A stretch of 8,095 bases of DNA from Calditrichaceae bacterium. GTDB lineage: Bacteria > Calditrichota > Calditrichia > Calditrichales > Calditrichaceae. The stretch spans positions 1-8,095 of the forward strand of contig JANTFQ010000089.1 of NCBI GenBank assembly GCA_024763405.1, given 5' to 3'. The notes under the pieces were generated by a model. The model was not told the origin of the DNA. It ran no database searches and saw nothing but the letters and a program-made list of their open reading frames with translations. Position 1 is the first letter of the stretch, and each line of letters starts with the position of its first letter. Shown piece after piece: positions 7,000 to 8,095 of this stretch. Both the position numbers and the translations under genes were made by a program.

Positions 7000-7207
7000 C
7001 CCCTTACCTCAAGGCACCACTTTTGTGGTTATCCCCCCTGTATGTGGGTGTTGCCGTATTTAATTTTACCATGAAGCACATGAAGCAGTACGAAGGAAAG
7101 TAAAATAAAACTACAGAGAATTTAGTATTTGCTTTTTCATGTTTTTTCTCTGTGAAATCTGTGTTCTCAGTGGTAAGAAAGTCTTTTTGCAACAGCCTGT
7201 AAGGGGG
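7000..7207. repeat. Outer inverted repeat with C/G tracts flanking the inner repeat
   Basis: CCCCTTAC (7000-7007) is the exact reverse complement of GTAAGGGG (7199-7206). Nested inside are CCCCCC (7033-7038) and ACACCC (6997-7002) with GGGTGT (7046-7051). A further GGGGGGG run (7214-7220) lies just outside. A small perfect hairpin ACCAC-TTTT-GTGGT occupies 7016-7029. The 8-bp arms are short, and I found no flanking target-site duplication, so calling this a mobile element would go too far. Confidence 0.4.
7064..7179. repeat. Dispersed intergenic repeat of the 'ACCACTGAGAACACAGA / CATGAAG' type
   Basis: The element is bounded by TTACC (7066-7070) and GGTAA (7172-7176). Its left part contains three degenerate iterons 9-10 bp apart: ATGAAGC (7071), ATGAAGC (7080) and ACGAAGG (7090). 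Its right part on the minus strand reads ACCACTGAGAACACAGA. An inner inverted repeat ACAGAGAA (7113-7120) / TTCTCTGT (7146-7153) encloses a 25-nt loop. From general knowledge, very similar strings recur in intergenic regions of many unrelated bacteria and are often mistranslated as peptides beginning like 'TTENTDFTEKK'. I recognise the pattern from memory and cannot confirm the copy number here. Confidence 0.65.
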
Positions 7208-7237
7208 AAAATAGGGGGGGCTACCCGACTTGGCGCA

Positions 7238-7298
7238 TTAAACGAGACAATTTGTTTAAACGAAAATATCATCATTACTATAAATAGAAACCCACATA
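7238..7298 (+). promoter_or_regulatory. Candidate metH promoter with duplicated TTAAACGA
   Basis: TTTAAA (7255-7260) and TATAAA (7279-7284), 18 nt apart, resemble a -35/-10 pair (4/6 and 5/6 matches to the sigma-70 consensus). That would put the transcript start only about 8 nt before the metH ATG. TTAAACGA occurs twice (7238-7245 and 7256-7263), 18 bp start to start. The second copy lies within an imperfect palindrome around GTTTAAAC (7254-7261). These could be operator half-sites; the assignment is weak. Confidence 0.35.
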
Positions 7299-8095
7299 AT
7301 GCGAACTAAATTTTACCCCGGCCATCCCATTCACAAAGCGCTTCAAAAACGCATTTTAATTTTAGACGGCGCCATGGGTACCATGATTCAACGCCACCGC
7401 TTAACGGAAGCCGATTTCCGCGGAGAACGCTTTAAAACCCATCCCGTTAATCTTATGGGCAACAACGATCTGCTCTCTCTTACACAACCGCAGATTATTC
7501 AGGATATTCACGAAGCCTACCTGCAGGCCGGCGCCGATATTATCGAAACAAATACCTTTAATGCCAACGGCATTTCTATGCTCGATTATGAAATGAACGC
7601 CTTGGTTTATGAGCTGAATTTCGAATCCGCCAAACTCGCCCGGGCCGCGGCAGATACGTTCAACCGGAGAAATCCGGATAAACCGCGCTTTGTAGCCGGT
7701 TCTATGGGACCCACCAATCGTACCCTGTCCATGTCACCAAAAGTAGAGGATCCCGCCTACCGCGCCGTTCATTTTGATGAAATGGTAAAGGCTTATTTTG
7801 AACAGATTCGGGGATTAGTTGATGGCGGCGCGGATCTGCTTTTAATCGAAACCATCTTCGATACGCTCAACGCCAAAGCCGCGCTTTATGCCGCCGAACA
7901 GTATTTCGAAAAAAGCGGCAGACGCCTGCCCATTATGCTCTCGGTGACGATTGTGGATTTAAGCGGCCGCACCCTTTCCGGGCAAACCCTGGAAGCGTTT
8001 TGGGTTTCCATCAAACAATACGATTTGTTCAGTGTGGGCATTAACTGTTCCCTCGGCCCGCAGCAGATGCGTCCATTTTTAGAAGAGCTCAGCGG
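7299..8095 (+). CDS. metH: Cobalamin-dependent methionine synthase, N-terminal part
   Basis: The 265 visible codons start at ATG 7299 and run off the right edge; full MetH proteins are about 1,200 residues. MetH transfers the methyl group of 5-methyl-THF, via cobalamin, to homocysteine. The visible part is the homocysteine-binding barrel. It begins 'ILILDGAMGTMIQ' (19-31) and continues with 'NLMGNNDLLSLTQP' (50-63), 'AGADIIETNTFNANG' (77-91), 'FVAGSMGPTNRTLSMSP' (132-148), 'GGADLLLIETIFDTLNAKAA' (177-196) and 'SVGINCSLGP' (245-254). Cys250 corresponds to the first zinc ligand (Cys247 in E. coli); the later Cys-Cys pair lies beyond the window. There is no recognisable Shine-Dalgarno. MetF, encoded nearby on the other strand, supplies its methyl donor. 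The 347-nt repeat-rich gap makes co-transcription with the class V gene uncertain. Confidence 0.96.
   Translation, partial: MRTKFYPGHPIHKALQKRILILDGAMGTMIQRHRLTEADFRGERFKTHPVNLMGNNDLLSLTQPQIIQDIHEAYLQAGADIIETNTFNANGISMLDYEMNALVYELNFESAKLARAAADTFNRRNPDKPRFVAGSMGPTNRTLSMSPKVEDPAYRAVHFDEMVKAYFEQIRGLVDGGADLLLIETIFDTLNAKAALYAAEQYFEKSGRRLPIMLSVTIVDLSGRTLSGQTLEAFWVSIKQYDLFSVGINCSLGPQQMRPFLEELS

Larger units (their letters stand above)
6952..7298. other. Repeat-rich non-coding region upstream of metH
   Basis: This is the only gene-free stretch over 300 bases. From left to right it holds a short AT-rich part after the class V stop, a C-rich segment with a small hairpin (6996-7057), the dispersed-type repeat (7064-7179), a G-rich segment with runs of five and seven Gs (7195-7226), and an AT-rich promoter-like end (7238-7298). 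I see no cobalamin or SAM riboswitch core and no convincing T-tailed terminator for the class V gene. An open frame on the minus strand at 7004-7192 is a translation of the repeat and is not annotated as a gene. Confidence 0.7.

Noticed and set aside
7004..7192. 62-codon minus-strand frame beginning 'MQKDFLTTENTDFTEKK'
   Set aside because: It is a translation of the intergenic repeat; peptides of this kind are a known spurious annotation pattern.
6952..7298. Cobalamin or SAM riboswitch before metH
   Set aside because: I looked for a B12-box-like GCCACTG and SAM-I-type stems and found none; the segment is explained better by repeats. A covariance-model search would settle it.

Overview
The window looks like a chromosomal segment from a Gram-negative bacterium of the Bacteroidota/Chlorobi/Calditrichota type. 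I infer this from the two lipoprotein signal peptides, the CarboxypepD_reg-type domain on an exported protein, the ~316-residue MetF with a 'GAYPEKHFEAPN' signature, the weak or absent Shine-Dalgarno sequences on several genes, and the moderate GC content. The genus cannot be fixed from the sequence alone. No CRISPR array, tRNA, rRNA, transposase or phage gene was seen.

Positions 1-1330 form a redox/metal block. Two genes on the minus strand overlap by ATGA: a TlpA/ResA-like thioredoxin lipoprotein (197-682), then a NosL-type copper-chaperone lipoprotein cut by the window edge (1-200). Divergent from them is a small cytoplasmic thioredoxin (917-1276, +). It ends at a strong hairpin terminator that can serve both strands.

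Positions 1362-4202 hold two minus-strand genes. The first encodes an exported, multi-domain protein: CarboxypepD_reg-like, proline-rich linkers, a second beta-sandwich-like segment, a von Willebrand A domain with MIDAS residues, and a CsgG/LpoB-like C-terminal domain. The second encodes a class I SAM-dependent methyltransferase whose DNA is much more AT-rich than its surroundings, so it may have been acquired.

Positions 4349-8095 form a one-carbon/methionine block. metF (minus; 5,10-methylenetetrahydrofolate reductase) makes the methyl-THF that metH (plus; cobalamin-dependent methionine synthase, only the N-terminal part present) uses to methylate homocysteine. Between them, divergent from metF, lies a 489-residue class V PLP enzyme resembling cysteine desulfurases, with a distinctive 'RGGCSCAG' loop; its reaction is unknown. 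The metF/class V divergent intergenic region contains a 34-bp near-perfect palindrome, a good candidate shared operator, and an unannotated 26-codon ORF that would encode a single membrane-spanning peptide ending 15 nt before metF.

The only gene-free stretch over 300 bases (6952-7298, upstream of metH) is built of repeats. It holds a dispersed-type intergenic element ('CATGAAG' iterons plus 'ACCACTGAGAACACAGA'), nested C-tract/G-tract inverted repeats, and a possible metH promoter with a duplicated 'TTAAACGA' motif. The points most worth following up are the palindrome with the small ORF, the VWA-CsgG architecture, the orphan class V enzyme beside the methionine genes, and the composite repeat.
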